A DNA stretch of 64,000 nt from Lachnospiraceae bacterium. GTDB taxonomy: Bacteria > Bacillota > Clostridia > Lachnospirales > Lachnospiraceae. How positions within the stretch are numbered: the stretch's first letter is position 1; each line of letters begins with the position of its first letter. The notes beneath the pieces are model-generated. The model had not been told where the DNA came from. It saw nothing but the letters and a program-made list of their open reading frames with translations, and did not search any database. Of the stretch, positions 1 through 8,824 are shown piece by piece. The DNA is taken from NCBI GenBank assembly GCA_910575075.1, contig CAJTCY010000005.1:144045-208044 (forward strand), read 5' to 3'. Made by a program: the position numbers and the translations under genes.

Positions 1-111
1 CCAGAAAGTAAAAAAGAAGATCATAAAAAAACCGAAGATAAAAAAGAGGAAGATAATGAAGATGCACCAGATGATGAAAGTGAAGATGATTCTTCTGACG
101 AGAGCGAATAA
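1..111 (+). CDS. C-terminal end of an unidentified protein with a charged tail (5' end outside window)
   Basis: Frame 1 is open from the first base to a TAA at 109-111 and encodes 36 residues made almost only of Lys, Glu, Asp, Ser and Asn, ending in a run of acidic residues and serines. Such low-complexity tails are disordered and are found on several unrelated bacterial proteins, so the family cannot be named from this piece. It is the only plus-strand gene in the first 18 kb and converges on the receiver-domain gene. It could also be a chance open frame, but the biased composition and clean stop favour a real C-terminus. Confidence 0.55.
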   Translation, partial: PESKKEDHKKTEDKKEEDNEDAPDDESEDDSSDESE

Positions 112-168
112 TCTTTCACGCTTTAGCGGCATATTCCTTTCCGCTGCAGTGCGATTATTGTTATTTCT

Positions 169-288
169 CTTATAGGATTCAGGTGTCAAAAGGTGGTATT
201 ATAAATGCTTATTGGCAATTTGCACAAATAGGTACAAATTGCCAGCTTCATTTTATTTCACTACCTTTTGACACCCCAATCCTATAAG
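169..288. repeat. MITE-like element with imperfect terminal inverted repeats (copy 1)
   Basis: A 120-bp element is bounded by inverted repeats: CTTATAGGATT at 169-179 pairs with AATCCTATAAG at 278-288, and the adjoining GGTGTCAAAAGGT at 182-194 pairs with ACCTTTTGACACC at 263-275. An internal stem pairs GGCAATTTG (214-222) with CAAATTGCC (235-243). The left part is closely repeated in opposite orientation at 22409-22461. It has no coding capacity. A non-autonomous transposable element, or a REP-like folded repeat, fits best. Confidence 0.7.
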
Positions 289-289
289 A

Positions 290-386
290 TGAAAAAGAGC
301 CGCCGCAAAGCAGCAGCCAGATACAAGATTTCCATAATCGGAACATAATTTCTGTCTTGTATCCGAAGCTGTTTTACGGCGGCTCT
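290..386 (-). terminator. Long-stem terminator of the receiver-domain gene
   Basis: GAGCCGCCG (297-305) pairs with CGGCGGCTC (377-385), and a second block pairs GATACAAG with CTTGTATC further in. Read on the minus strand, the stem ends in CTC followed by TTTTT (296-292). It lies 20 bases past the stop codon of the gene at 407-1144. Confidence 0.7.
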
Positions 387-406
387 CCTTTTATGCATAC
401 ATTCTG

Positions 407-1144
407 TTACTGACGAACCGCAATCTGACAAATCCTTTGCACAACAGGTTCCAGCTTCTGCCGCTCGCTGTCCTGACATACTCCATATAATTTCTGATTC
501 AGGGTTTCCAGCTTCTCCTGGCTGCAGATTCCGTTTAGCAGATAAGCAACCAGCTCTTTTTCATACAGAAACAGCAGACGCCTCTCTTTCTTGCTTAAAG
601 ATGTCTTTACATTCACCAGGCAAGACCTGAGCATCGTTTCCAAAAAAACCGCAAATTCCTGGTCTTCCTTTCCTCCCTCCATAGCTGCACGTTCCAACTC
701 TCTGAGGTTTTCTCTGGCACTCTTTATTTTTTGCTCTAGAATCAGTTTTTCCTGCTGTCTTTTTTCCTGCATATCATAATGTTCAAATGCTTCCATTACT
801 GCATTACAAATTTCTCCTTTGAAATCAACAGATTTGTGAAATATCTGAAATACCCTTCTTTCATTTACCAGAAGCTTCAAATGCGCCAGCTCCAGTCTGC
901 TGGTATATACCATGCACACTGTCTGGGGAAAATAACGGTTCAGGTAAGCTATAATCTTAGAACCATTGAAGCCAGGCAGATCCATGCCGGTAATTACCAC
1001 TTTATATTTCTTTTTCTTAAAAACTGCTACCACCTGTTCGGCAGTACTTGCCGTATCTATATCCAGAGAATATTCTTTCATAGCCTCCAGAAATTTGCGG
1101 ATTATTTCCCGGTTTTGATTTATAAATAACAGATTATTTTTCAT
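407..1144 (-). CDS. Stand-alone response-regulator receiver protein with helical C-terminal half
   Basis: The protein has 245 residues. Residues 1-120 look like a CheY-type receiver domain: a beta-strand start (NLLFINQNREIIRKF), a probable phosphoacceptor Asp in GMDLPGFNG near residue 55, and a conserved Ser/Thr in YTS near residue 82. Residues 125-245 are Glu/Lys-rich and probably helical or coiled-coil, with no recognisable HTH, ANTAR or GGDEF output domain. I chose the ATG at 1144 because the upstream GTG directly abuts the AGGAGG. No kinase is adjacent. It lies downstream of the P-II-fused ammonium channel on the same strand, but no function in nitrogen control can be read from it. Confidence 0.75.
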   Translation of the reverse strand: MKNNLLFINQNREIIRKFLEAMKEYSLDIDTASTAEQVVAVFKKKKYKVVITGMDLPGFNGSKIIAYLNRYFPQTVCMVYTSRLELAHLKLLVNERRVFQIFHKSVDFKGEICNAVMEAFEHYDMQEKRQQEKLILEQKIKSARENLRELERAAMEGGKEDQEFAVFLETMLRSCLVNVKTSLSKKERRLLFLYEKELVAYLLNGICSQEKLETLNQKLYGVCQDSERQKLEPVVQRICQIAVRQ

Positions 1145-1274
1145 CACTTACCTCCTGACGCATTCTTATCATCCCGTTTGTGTGAAAATCTTTCTTTTAT
1201 TATAAGCGGCTCATCAAAAAAAATCTACCCATTTTCTATAAAAAAAGATATATAAGGGCAAGACAACGGCTCTT

Positions 1275-3023
1275 TTATTCTACATCCAGCAGCGCTGGCA
1301 GATCTTCCTCTCCAGTACGGATTTTGACAACCTTCGCCACATCGTATACAAAAATCTTGCCATCTCCAATATGTCCTGTATAAAGAGTCTTTCTGGCTGC
1401 GTCGATAACCTTTTCCACCGGAATATTTCCCACGATAATCTCGAGTTTTACTTTGGGCAGCAAAGTTGCATCCATTTCCACGCCTCGATATTTCTCGCCA
1501 GCACCTCTTTGGATGCCGCAGCCCATGACCTGTGTCACCGTCATTCCAGTAACGCCCAGTTCATTCATGGCCTTTCTCAGCTTGTCATAGCGGGACAGCT
1601 TGGCGATAATAACCACTTTGAACATTCCTGTATTCTCTCTCGGAAGAACGGAAACTACTTTTACGGCTGCGTTTTTCTGCGCCTCAGATGCAGTCTCGTA
1701 GTCATCTGTGCCCAGATTTGTATTTTCATTGATATCCATAGTCATGGTATTAGACACATCCATAATACTGAACCCAGAATATGCTGAGGCAAGACCATGT
1801 TCCGTGGCGTCCAGACCCGTAATTTCCTCTTCCTCTGTCACTCGCAGCCCTACCGTCGCCCGAATCACAACAAAAGTGATGGTAATGCAGACTGCCGCCC
1901 AGGCAGCTACAGAAATTACACCCAGAAGCTGAAGACCAAGCTGATGGAATCCACCGCCATAAAACAAACCATTGATCTCACTTTCCGGCGCCGATGAGGT
2001 GGCGAAAAGCCCTACCGCAATGGTGCCCCAGATACCGTTCATCATGTGAACTGCCACTGCGCCCACCGGGTCATCGACATGAAGTTTATAATCCAGCAGC
2101 CATACGCCGAATACCACCAGCAAACCTGCCACTGCGCCGATTACGGCAGCTCCCAGGGCATCGGTCACATCACAGGGTGCTGTAATGGCCACCAGCCCGG
2201 CAAGAGACGCATTCAGACACATAGATACATCTGGCTTTCCAAATCTTACCCATGTAAAGATCATACATACGACTGTCGCCACTGCCGGAGCAATGGTCGT
2301 GGTCAGGAAAATGGAGCCTAACTGCGGGATCGTGGTTGCTGCGGCACCGTTAAATCCATACCAACCAAACCATAAAATGAAACATCCCAGACAGCCAAGA
2401 GGCAGATTATGTCCTGGAAACGCATTGACCTTTGTAATCGTCCCTGATTTATCTCTGCTGAATTTTCCAATACGAGGACCCAAAACTGCTGCTCCGATCA
2501 GAGCAGAAATACCGCCAACCATATGGATCGCACAGGAACCTGCAAAATCATGAAATCCCATTTGCGCCAGCCAGCCGCCGCCCCAGATCCAATGTGCCTC
2601 TATGGGATAAATCAATGCGGAAATTACTCCCGAATAGATACAGTAGGACAGAAATTTTGTCCGCTCTGCCATAGCCCCCGAGACAATCGTTGCTGTGGTG
2701 GCACAAAATACCAGGTTAAAGACAAAATTAGAAAAATCAAAATCTGCGTAAGCTGTAAAAATATCAAATCCTGGTTTTCCAATCAATCCCATCAGGTCTT
2801 CTCCTAATAACAGTGAAAAACCGATCAGAATAAAGACCACAGTTCCGATGCAGAAGTCCATAAGATTCTTCATAAGGATATTTCCAGAATTCTTCGCTCT
2901 GGTAAATCCTGCTTCCACCATCGCAAAACCTGCCTGCATCCAGAAAACAAGCGCTGCACCGATGAGAAACCAAATCCCAAAGGTATGCTCGCTCACTAAG
3001 CTGATAATTGATTCTTGTGTCAT
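1275..3023 (-). CDS. amt: Ammonium channel fused to a C-terminal P-II regulatory domain
   Basis: The protein has 582 residues. Residues 1-410 form an Amt/MEP/Rh ammonium channel with about eleven hydrophobic segments and family motifs such as QAGFAMVEAG, FCATTATIVSGAMAERT and AVHMVGG. After a linker (about 415-455), residues 455-582 are a GlnB/P-II domain with a T-loop region GCGIQRGAGEKYRG and the C-terminal signature TGHIGDGKIFVYD. Free P-II (GlnK) normally plugs the cytoplasmic face of the channel. Here sensor and channel are covalently joined, so 2-oxoglutarate and ATP/ADP status could gate ammonium entry in cis. It lies next to glnN, which assimilates the ammonium. GGGAGG precedes the ATG. 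A leader terminator at 3115-3172 suggests attenuation. Confidence 0.93.
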   Translation of the reverse strand: MTQESIISLVSEHTFGIWFLIGAALVFWMQAGFAMVEAGFTRAKNSGNILMKNLMDFCIGTVVFILIGFSLLLGEDLMGLIGKPGFDIFTAYADFDFSNFVFNLVFCATTATIVSGAMAERTKFLSYCIYSGVISALIYPIEAHWIWGGGWLAQMGFHDFAGSCAIHMVGGISALIGAAVLGPRIGKFSRDKSGTITKVNAFPGHNLPLGCLGCFILWFGWYGFNGAAATTIPQLGSIFLTTTIAPAVATVVCMIFTWVRFGKPDVSMCLNASLAGLVAITAPCDVTDALGAAVIGAVAGLLVVFGVWLLDYKLHVDDPVGAVAVHMMNGIWGTIAVGLFATSSAPESEINGLFYGGGFHQLGLQLLGVISVAAWAAVCITITFVVIRATVGLRVTEEEEITGLDATEHGLASAYSGFSIMDVSNTMTMDINENTNLGTDDYETASEAQKNAAVKVVSVLPRENTGMFKVVIIAKLSRYDKLRKAMNELGVTGMTVTQVMGCGIQRGAGEKYRGVEMDATLLPKVKLEIIVGNIPVEKVIDAARKTLYTGHIGDGKIFVYDVAKVVKIRTGEEDLPALLDVE

Positions 3024-3114
3024 AATAATTCCTCCCTTTTACAAACCTGTTTTTCAGATTCTTTATGCGCGAACACAATTTTCAAACAATAGTTTCCAGT
3101 GTAAACGCGCATAT

Positions 3115-3172
3115 ATAAAAAACGATACTCCTCCTGTATCCACAGCTTTGTGGCTCAGCAAAAGTATCGTTT
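3115..3172 (-). terminator. Leader terminator (possible attenuator) upstream of the amt-P-II gene
   Basis: On the minus strand AACGATACT pairs with AGTATCGTT (3163-3171 with 3121-3129) and is followed by a T-run, TTTTTTATAT. It ends about 92 bases before the amt start. Inside its loop is a small stem CCAC-AAAGCT-GTGG (3153-3140), whose hexaloop has A at position 1 and G at position 4. An alternative pairing, GATAC with GTATC, would compete with the terminator stem. The hexaloop rule is that of ANTAR antiterminator targets, but only one clear loop is seen, so that link is tentative. Confidence 0.55.
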
Positions 3173-3400
3173 TCTTTTTTGTTCATAGTTTATTCATTTT
3201 AGGTTCAAAAAAGCTTCATGATACTAACATGAAAACTTCATTTCTTCCGCATATAATAAAATCATACCAAATGAAAATTTCAGTAAATCATTATTCGAAT
3301 AAACTTTTTCATAATAAATGCCGGGTGGCGGAAGCTGCCTGGCATCCTCCCTTTCTGGAAGCTTTTTTACTTTATCGGCACCGATGGGGGACCTCAGGGC

Positions 3401-3566
3401 TCCTCCCAGCTTCGCTTTTCTTTCTTGGTTCCGACAATAGGCATCAGGACTCCTCCCAGCTTCGCTTTTCTTTCTTGGTTCCGACAATAGGCATCAGGAC
3501 TCCTCCCAGCTTTGCTGGGTCCCTCCTCATGCCAAATCCCTCCTCATGCCAAATCCCTCCTCAGGT
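3401..3566. repeat. Two adjacent tandem repeats between glnN and amt
   Basis: A 50-bp unit starting TCCTCCCAGCTTCGC occurs at 3401-3450 and 3451-3500 and begins a third time at 3501. It is followed by a 17-bp unit, TCCTCATGCCAAATCCC, at 3524-3540 and 3541-3557, with a partial third copy at 3558. The array starts directly after the glnN stop codon, in its 3' region. The rest of the 550-base gap (3024-3400) holds the amt leader and an AT-rich stretch with no gene I can support. Confidence 0.85.
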
Positions 3567-3572
3567 CAAAAA

Positions 3573-5687
3573 TTATACTTCAAAAATCAAATCTCCATAA
3601 GACGGCATCGGCCACATATCCTTATCGACAATCATTTCCAGTTTGTCAATCGGCGCACGCAGCGCTTCCATAGCAGTCTTTACTTCATCTCGATAACAGA
3701 TTGCCTGTTCTCTTCCTTCTGTCATTGCATAAGCTTTCTCCGCAATCTCAGTCAAACTAAGCAGTGCCGCCTTTGACTCAGCCAGCAGAGCGGAAACCTC
3801 TTTCAGCAAGTCTGTCTGCGTGCTGACATCTGCATCACACGCTGATTTTACCGCATTGATAGAATTCGCCAATGAGGTAGTGTATTTGATTACTGCAGGA
3901 ATAATCTGCTTTCCTGCCATATCAATCATGGCACGGGCTTCGATATTCAGAGCTTTTGCATAGTTTTCATATAAGATCTCGCCTCTGGATTCCAGTTCCG
4001 CTCTGGTAAATACATTAAATTTCTCAAACAGTGCCACGGCTTTCTCTGTGGTCAATGCCGGAACTGCATCTACCATATTCTTAATATTGGGAAGCCCCCG
4101 GCGCTCTGCCTCTTCAAGCCATTCGTCCGAATAGCCGTTTCCATTAAATACAATACGCTGATGATCGGAAGCCTGCTTTTTAATCAGGTCATGAACTGCC
4201 TCTTCAAAATCATCTGCATTTTCCAAAATATCGCAGGCGTCTGAAAAAGCTTCTGCTACAATAGAATTCAATACCACATTGGGGGCTGCAATAGAATCAT
4301 TAGAGCCCACCATACGGAACTCAAATTTATTTCCGGTAAATGCGAATGGTGACGTACGGTTTCTGTCTGTGGCATCCTTCATAAAGTCTGGCAGTGATTT
4401 CACGCCGGTCTGAAGCACTTCCCCTTTCAGGCTCCTGGTAGCCTCGCCCGTACTGATAAGCTGCGACATCACATCCTGAAGCTGCGCTCCCAGGAAAATA
4501 GAAATCACAGCCGGCGGAGCCTCGTTTGCTCCCAGTCTGTGGTCATTTCCCGCATCTGCCGCAGATTCCCGAAGCAGGTCTGCATGTTTATCAACTGCTT
4601 TTAAGATACAGGTCAGCACCAGCAGAAACTGGATATTTTCATGAGGGGTCTTGCCCGGATCTAACAGGTTGAATCCGTCATCTGTGATGAGCGACCAGTT
4701 ATTATGTTTACCAGAACCATTTACCCCTGCAAATGGTTTCTCATGGAGCAGACAGCGAAGTCCATGACGTCCTGCGACCTTCTTCAGTGTCTCCATCACA
4801 AGCTGGTTATGATCCACAGCAATGTTTACTTCTGCATATATGGGCGCCAATTCATGCTGTGCCGGAGCCACTTCATTATGCTGTGTCTTTGCGCTGACAC
4901 CCAGTTTCCACAATTCCTTGTTAACATCCCGCATATATGCTGCGATACGCTCCCGGATAGCTCCGAAATAATGGTCATCCAGTTCCTGGCCCTTGGGAGG
5001 CATTGCCCCAAACAGCGTGCGTCCAGTGAAAATCAAATCTTTTCTCTTTAAATATTTTTCTCGGTCAACCAGAAAATATTCCTGTTCTGCGCCTACTGAC
5101 GGAGTAACTCTTTTAGAAGTCGTATTTCCAAACAGGCGCAGCAGACGTAAAGACTGTTCATTGATGGCTTCCATGGAACGAAGAAGAGGTGTTTTCTGGT
5201 CCAGCGCTTCTCCCGTATAAGAACAGAAGGCTGTCGGTATACAGAGTGTTGCTCCTGCCGCATCCTGTCTTACAAATGCGGGTGAGGTACAATCCCATGC
5301 CGTATATCCTCTCGCCTCAAAAGTTGCCCTCAGTCCCCCTGATGGAAAAGAGGAGGCGTCCGGCTCACCTTTAATCAGTTCTTTTCCAGAAAAACTCATG
5401 AGCACCTTGCCATTTGGCATGGGCGCTGTAATAAAGGAATCATGCTTCTCCGCTGTGAAACCGGTCAACGGCTGGAACCAGTGGGTATAATGTGTGGCAC
5501 CTTTTTCGATTGCCCATTCCTTCATCTCGTGCGCCACCACATCTGCTGTCTCCAAATCAAGTTCTCTGTCTTCCTGGATGACTTCTCTCAATTTTTTATA
5601 AACCTTTTTCGGCAGACGTTCCTGCATCACTGCATCATTAAACACATTTTCACCGAAGATTTCTGATACATTGAAATACTCACTCAT
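3573..5687 (-). CDS. glnN: Type III glutamine synthetase
   Basis: The protein has 704 residues, the usual size of GSIII (GlnN), which is far larger than GSI. It condenses glutamate and ammonia using ATP in the cytoplasm. Recognisable GSIII features are the N-terminal region with [19 protein letters not shown], the catalytic-domain segments [12 protein letters not shown] (near residue 200) and [12 protein letters not shown], then [19 protein letters not shown] (about 320-340), and the long helical C-terminal region. Start ATG at 5687 has AAAGGATG upstream. It is transcribed towards the ammonium channel gene, giving an uptake-assimilation pair. A terminator hairpin in its leader suggests nitrogen-dependent attenuation. 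Confidence 0.96.
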   Translation of the reverse strand: MSEYFNVSEIFGENVFNDAVMQERLPKKVYKKLREVIQEDRELDLETADVVAHEMKEWAIEKGATHYTHWFQPLTGFTAEKHDSFITAPMPNGKVLMSFSGKELIKGEPDASSFPSGGLRATFEARGYTAWDCTSPAFVRQDAAGATLCIPTAFCSYTGEALDQKTPLLRSMEAINEQSLRLLRLFGNTTSKRVTPSVGAEQEYFLVDREKYLKRKDLIFTGRTLFGAMPPKGQELDDHYFGAIRERIAAYMRDVNKELWKLGVSAKTQHNEVAPAQHELAPIYAEVNIAVDHNQLVMETLKKVAGRHGLRCLLHEKPFAGVNGSGKHNNWSLITDDGFNLLDPGKTPHENIQFLLVLTCILKAVDKHADLLRESAADAGNDHRLGANEAPPAVISIFLGAQLQDVMSQLISTGEATRSLKGEVLQTGVKSLPDFMKDATDRNRTSPFAFTGNKFEFRMVGSNDSIAAPNVVLNSIVAEAFSDACDILENADDFEEAVHDLIKKQASDHQRIVFNGNGYSDEWLEEAERRGLPNIKNMVDAVPALTTEKAVALFEKFNVFTRAELESRGEILYENYAKALNIEARAMIDMAGKQIIPAVIKYTTSLANSINAVKSACDADVSTQTDLLKEVSALLAESKAALLSLTEIAEKAYAMTEGREQAICYRDEVKTAMEALRAPIDKLEMIVDKDMWPMPSYGDLIFEV

Positions 5688-5733
5688 ATCTCTACATCCT
5701 TTCTCACCATACTTTAACTATGTAGCAATTCGT

Positions 5734-5768
5734 AAAAAAGGGCATTCCAAGCTTCTTGGAACGCCCTT
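5734..5768 (-). terminator. Terminator hairpin in the glnN leader
   Basis: On the minus strand a near-perfect stem AAGGGCGTTCCAAG / CTTGGAATGCCCTT with a three-base loop is followed by TTTTTT. It lies 46-80 bases upstream of the glnN start and about 150 bases past the aldolase stop. It may simply end aldolase transcription. If the glnN promoter lies upstream of it, it acts as an attenuator. The amt gene has a hairpin in the same place. Confidence 0.75.
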
Positions 5769-5920
5769 GTTCTACATGTTTGTTTTCTGTTGCTAATACG
5801 ATACTCTAAATTTTCTCAAAATGCAATAGAAATTTAATAAAAATTTTATTTTTTGCTATTTCCAACAAATTTCACTGGCTTTTTGGAAATTTTTCTTCAA
5901 AACTCACAAAAATATCCAAA

Positions 5921-6787
5921 TTACTCTGCCTTGCCGACAGAACCAAATAATTCCATTTTCTCCTTTACGGTTGCCTTGATTGCCTCAGCGCCTGGCGCCA
6001 GAAGCTTCCGTGGGTCAAATCCCTTGCCTTCCTGATCCTTGCCTGCCTCAATATATTTTCTGGTGGCTTCTGCAAATGAAAGCTGGCACTCTGTATTAAC
6101 ATTGATCTTGGCTACGCCCAGGGAAATTGCTTTCTTAATCATATCCTCTGGAATTCCCGTGCCTCCATGAAGCACCAGCGGCATCTCTCCAGTTTTCTGC
6201 TGAACAGCATCCAGGGTCTCAAAGCTTAAACCAGCCCAGTTATCCGGGTATTTGCCATGAATATTACCGATACCTGCTGCCAGCATATCCACACCCAGGT
6301 CTGCAATAGCTTTACATTCATCTGGATCTGCACATTCTCCTGCACCGACTACTCCATCTTCCTCTCCGCCGATGGAGCCTACCTCTGCCTCAATAGACAT
6401 ACCCTTGTCGTGCGCAATTTTCACAAGCTCTGTGGTCTTTGTCACATTCTCGTCAATCGGATAATGGGAGCCGTCAAACATAATAGAAGAAAATCCTGCT
6501 TCCACACATTTCAGACATCCTTCATAACTGCCGTGATCCAGGTGCAGCGCAACAGGAACAGTAATATTTAATTCTTCCAACATACCGTTTACCATACCTA
6601 CGACAGTCTTATATCCTGTCATATATTTTCCTGCTCCTTCAGAAACCCCCAGGATTACCGGGGATTTTAATTCCTGTGCGGTCAGTAAGATGGACTTTGT
6701 CCACTCCAGATTGTTGATGTTGAACTGTCCAACAGCATAATGTCCTGCTTTTGCTTTCTGTAACATTTCTTTTGCAGATACTAACAT
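5921..6787 (-). CDS. fba: Class II fructose-1,6-bisphosphate aldolase
   Basis: The protein has 288 residues and cleaves fructose 1,6-bisphosphate to dihydroxyacetone phosphate and glyceraldehyde 3-phosphate in glycolysis. Class II (zinc-dependent) motifs are present: AVGQFNINNLEW near the start, metal-binding HLDHG near residue 83, the acidic EAEVGSIGGEEDG loop (about 132-144), GIGNIHGKYP with a metal His, VLHGGTGIP and KINVNTE. The start ATG follows GGAGG. It is transcribed as a single gene, with 147 bases to the upstream lipid kinase. A GatY/AgaY-type tagatose aldolase is the alternative, but the central position and sequence favour FbaA. Confidence 0.92.
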   Translation of the reverse strand: MLVSAKEMLQKAKAGHYAVGQFNINNLEWTKSILLTAQELKSPVILGVSEGAGKYMTGYKTVVGMVNGMLEELNITVPVALHLDHGSYEGCLKCVEAGFSSIMFDGSHYPIDENVTKTTELVKIAHDKGMSIEAEVGSIGGEEDGVVGAGECADPDECKAIADLGVDMLAAGIGNIHGKYPDNWAGLSFETLDAVQQKTGEMPLVLHGGTGIPEDMIKKAISLGVAKINVNTECQLSFAEATRKYIEAGKDQEGKGFDPRKLLAPGAEAIKATVKEKMELFGSVGKAE

Positions 6788-6934
6788 TTCTTTTCCTCCA
6801 TTTCCGTCTCCTGCTCCCTGGCAGAAAACCCGTCTAAAATTTCATACAATAAACTTTGAGAGAGATTATGCTCTCACCTGACATATAGTTTACCTTATTT
6901 TCTCTAAAAAGAAAAGTATTTTCTAATACAAATA

Positions 6935-7849
6935 TCAATATTCCGGCAGAAACTTCACACCGGGCCTGACCATAATCTCAACCGCCTGGCGCTTATTATA
7001 TATATCAACTTCTGTATGGTCTCCGCCATACTCCCCGTCCAGCGTCCAGGAAAGCTTCTCCAGCGATTTTATATTCAGGTGGTCGGCCTTAAAGGTATAA
7101 ATCAAATCCGTATCATCAATAAGATTCGTAAGGCTTGCAATAATTTCATTCAGTTCTATTGGATTCTTCGGCATTTTCACCAGGGTAACCTCGAACATTC
7201 CGTCATCCAGCTTTACATGTTTTCCAGTTATATTTTTAAAACCGCCTGCCGACGTGGAATTGGTAATCATGCCATAAATAAATTCATCTTCAATCTCCTG
7301 TCCTTCTACCGAAATTTTCAGATGAAAAGACTGAATAGACGTAATCCGCTTCACACCCTCCAATAGATAGGCGAGATGGCCGATCCTGTTCTTCAAGTCC
7401 TGGCTGGTGGCATAGGAAACATCTGTGAACAGACCGAATGCTGCAATATACACAAAGTATTTTCCATTAAAGCTTCCTATATCACAGGCAAATGGAACTC
7501 CGTTTACTGCCACCTGTGCCGCCTTATCCATATTCTTTGGTATTTTCAGGGAAACTGCAAAATCATTCGTGCTTCCAGAGGGAATATAACCGATGGGCAC
7601 CCGGTCTCTGCGCTGCATCATTCCGCTCACTACTTCATCTAACGTACCATCTCCGCCGCTGCATACCACCAGTTCATATCTGCCAGCTTCTTCCCGAACC
7701 AGCTCCATGGCATCCTGGGGCTGCTGGGTGGGGTAAACCGTCACTTCATATCCGGTTTTTACAAATTGATCCACGATACTCAGCAGTCTGTTTTTAATCT
7801 GTCCTTTCCCAGAAAAGGGATTGAACACAAACAAAAGCTTTTTCTTCAT
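6935..7849 (-). CDS. Diacylglycerol/lipid kinase family protein (YegS/DgkB-type)
   Basis: The protein has 304 residues of the DAGK_cat superfamily. The N-terminal nucleotide-binding lobe starts FVFNPFSGKG, and the catalytic loop CSGGDGTLDEVVSG (about residues 62-75) holds the GGDGT signature. PIGYIPSGSTNDFA (about 84-97) is also typical. The C-terminal beta-rich lobe follows. The likely role is phosphorylation of diacylglycerol or a related lipid at the inner membrane face, recycling lipid from lipoteichoic acid synthesis. It closes the ftsH-to-whiA minus-strand run, seven bases after the whiA stop. The exact lipid cannot be told from sequence. Confidence 0.88.
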   Translation of the reverse strand: MKKKLLFVFNPFSGKGQIKNRLLSIVDQFVKTGYEVTVYPTQQPQDAMELVREEAGRYELVVCSGGDGTLDEVVSGMMQRRDRVPIGYIPSGSTNDFAVSLKIPKNMDKAAQVAVNGVPFACDIGSFNGKYFVYIAAFGLFTDVSYATSQDLKNRIGHLAYLLEGVKRITSIQSFHLKISVEGQEIEDEFIYGMITNSTSAGGFKNITGKHVKLDDGMFEVTLVKMPKNPIELNEIIASLTNLIDDTDLIYTFKADHLNIKSLEKLSWTLDGEYGGDHTEVDIYNKRQAVEIMVRPGVKFLPEY

Positions 7850-7856
7850 CCCTGCT

Positions 7857-8810
7857 TCACCTCTTTTTTGCCTCTTTCAGCTCTTCTGCCATCTCACATA
7901 ACCTGCGAAGCCGGTGGTTGACACCAGATTTTCCCACTGAAGGTTCCAGAAGCATTCCCAGTTCTTTCAGTGACGCCTGGGGATATTGCAGGCGCAGCAG
8001 CGCTATCTCTTTCAGATTGTCCGGCAGGCTGTCCAGGCCCCGCACAGATTTTATGTAATTAATATCCTCCACCTGCTTCACCGCAGCACTGACTGTCTTA
8101 TTAATATTTGCTGTTTCACAATTCACCTGCCGGTTCACAGAATTACGCATTTCTTTTAATATACGGACATTTTCCAGATTCATCAATGCCACATGCGCCT
8201 CCATGATATTAAGCATATCTACAATCTGGGCGCCTTCTTTTAAATACACCACATGACTTTTCTTCCGCTGGACAATTTTGGCGTCCATCTCAAAACTGTT
8301 GATAATTTCCTGCAGCTGCCGGGCGCGCTCTTCTCCACTACAGACAATCTCAAAATGATATGACTTCTCAGGGTCGCTCATAGAACCTGCGCTTAAAAAG
8401 GCACCTCGTATAAATGCCCTGCGGCAGCAGGATCTCTGCACAAGCAGACCATTGGCAAGCGCTCGGGTATGAATATTCTCTCCCTGTTCATTCTCCCACT
8501 TTACTGCCTGCAGAACCTTACGAATCTCCTGCTGATTCTTCAGGGAAATTACAAAAATCCTGCTTTTGTGCAGACAGACATTCTGCCGGACAGCAATGCC
8601 CACCTCTGCATGAAACGTTTTTTTCATCAGCATAAAATATTTTCGTGCCAGAGAAATGTTCTCTGTATAAACACTAAGGCGCCTTCCCTCCTGAAATTCT
8701 TCCAGTTTTCCGGCAAAACTTAAAATAGCTGCAATTTCTGCAATCTGGCAATGCCTGCTTTTATGAAACTGCCGTGACAGCTCTTCCTTAACTTCGCCTG
8801 AAAATGACAT
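7857..8810 (-). CDS. whiA: WhiA sporulation/cell-division regulator homologue
   Basis: The protein has 317 residues. The N-terminal part (about 1-200) matches the LAGLIDADG-like fold of WhiA, opening SFSGEVKEELSR, with the conserved CCRRAFIRGAFLSAGS segment (about 110-125). The C-terminal helix-turn-helix domain (about 225-310) contains NCETANINKTVSAA and ends with HRLRRL. In Bacillus WhiA affects cell division and chromosome segregation, and in actinomycetes sporulation. It is 15 bases downstream of rapZ, the almost universal neighbour in Firmicutes (rapZ/yvcJ, whiA/yvcL), although yvcK is absent here. Confidence 0.93.
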   Translation of the reverse strand: MSFSGEVKEELSRQFHKSRHCQIAEIAAILSFAGKLEEFQEGRRLSVYTENISLARKYFMLMKKTFHAEVGIAVRQNVCLHKSRIFVISLKNQQEIRKVLQAVKWENEQGENIHTRALANGLLVQRSCCRRAFIRGAFLSAGSMSDPEKSYHFEIVCSGEERARQLQEIINSFEMDAKIVQRKKSHVVYLKEGAQIVDMLNIMEAHVALMNLENVRILKEMRNSVNRQVNCETANINKTVSAAVKQVEDINYIKSVRGLDSLPDNLKEIALLRLQYPQASLKELGMLLEPSVGKSGVNHRLRRLCEMAEELKEAKKR

Positions 8811-8824
8811 TTTTTCCTCCCGCT

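Noticed and set aside
3224..3487. Minus-strand open frame of 87 codons across the repeats
   Set aside because: It is made by the 50-bp repeat, has no good ribosome site and no recognisable family; so is the plus-strand frame at 2848-3600.
3401..3566. Tandem repeats as a possible CRISPR array
   Set aside because: The units are contiguous with no unique spacers, there are only two to three copies, and no cas genes are in the window.
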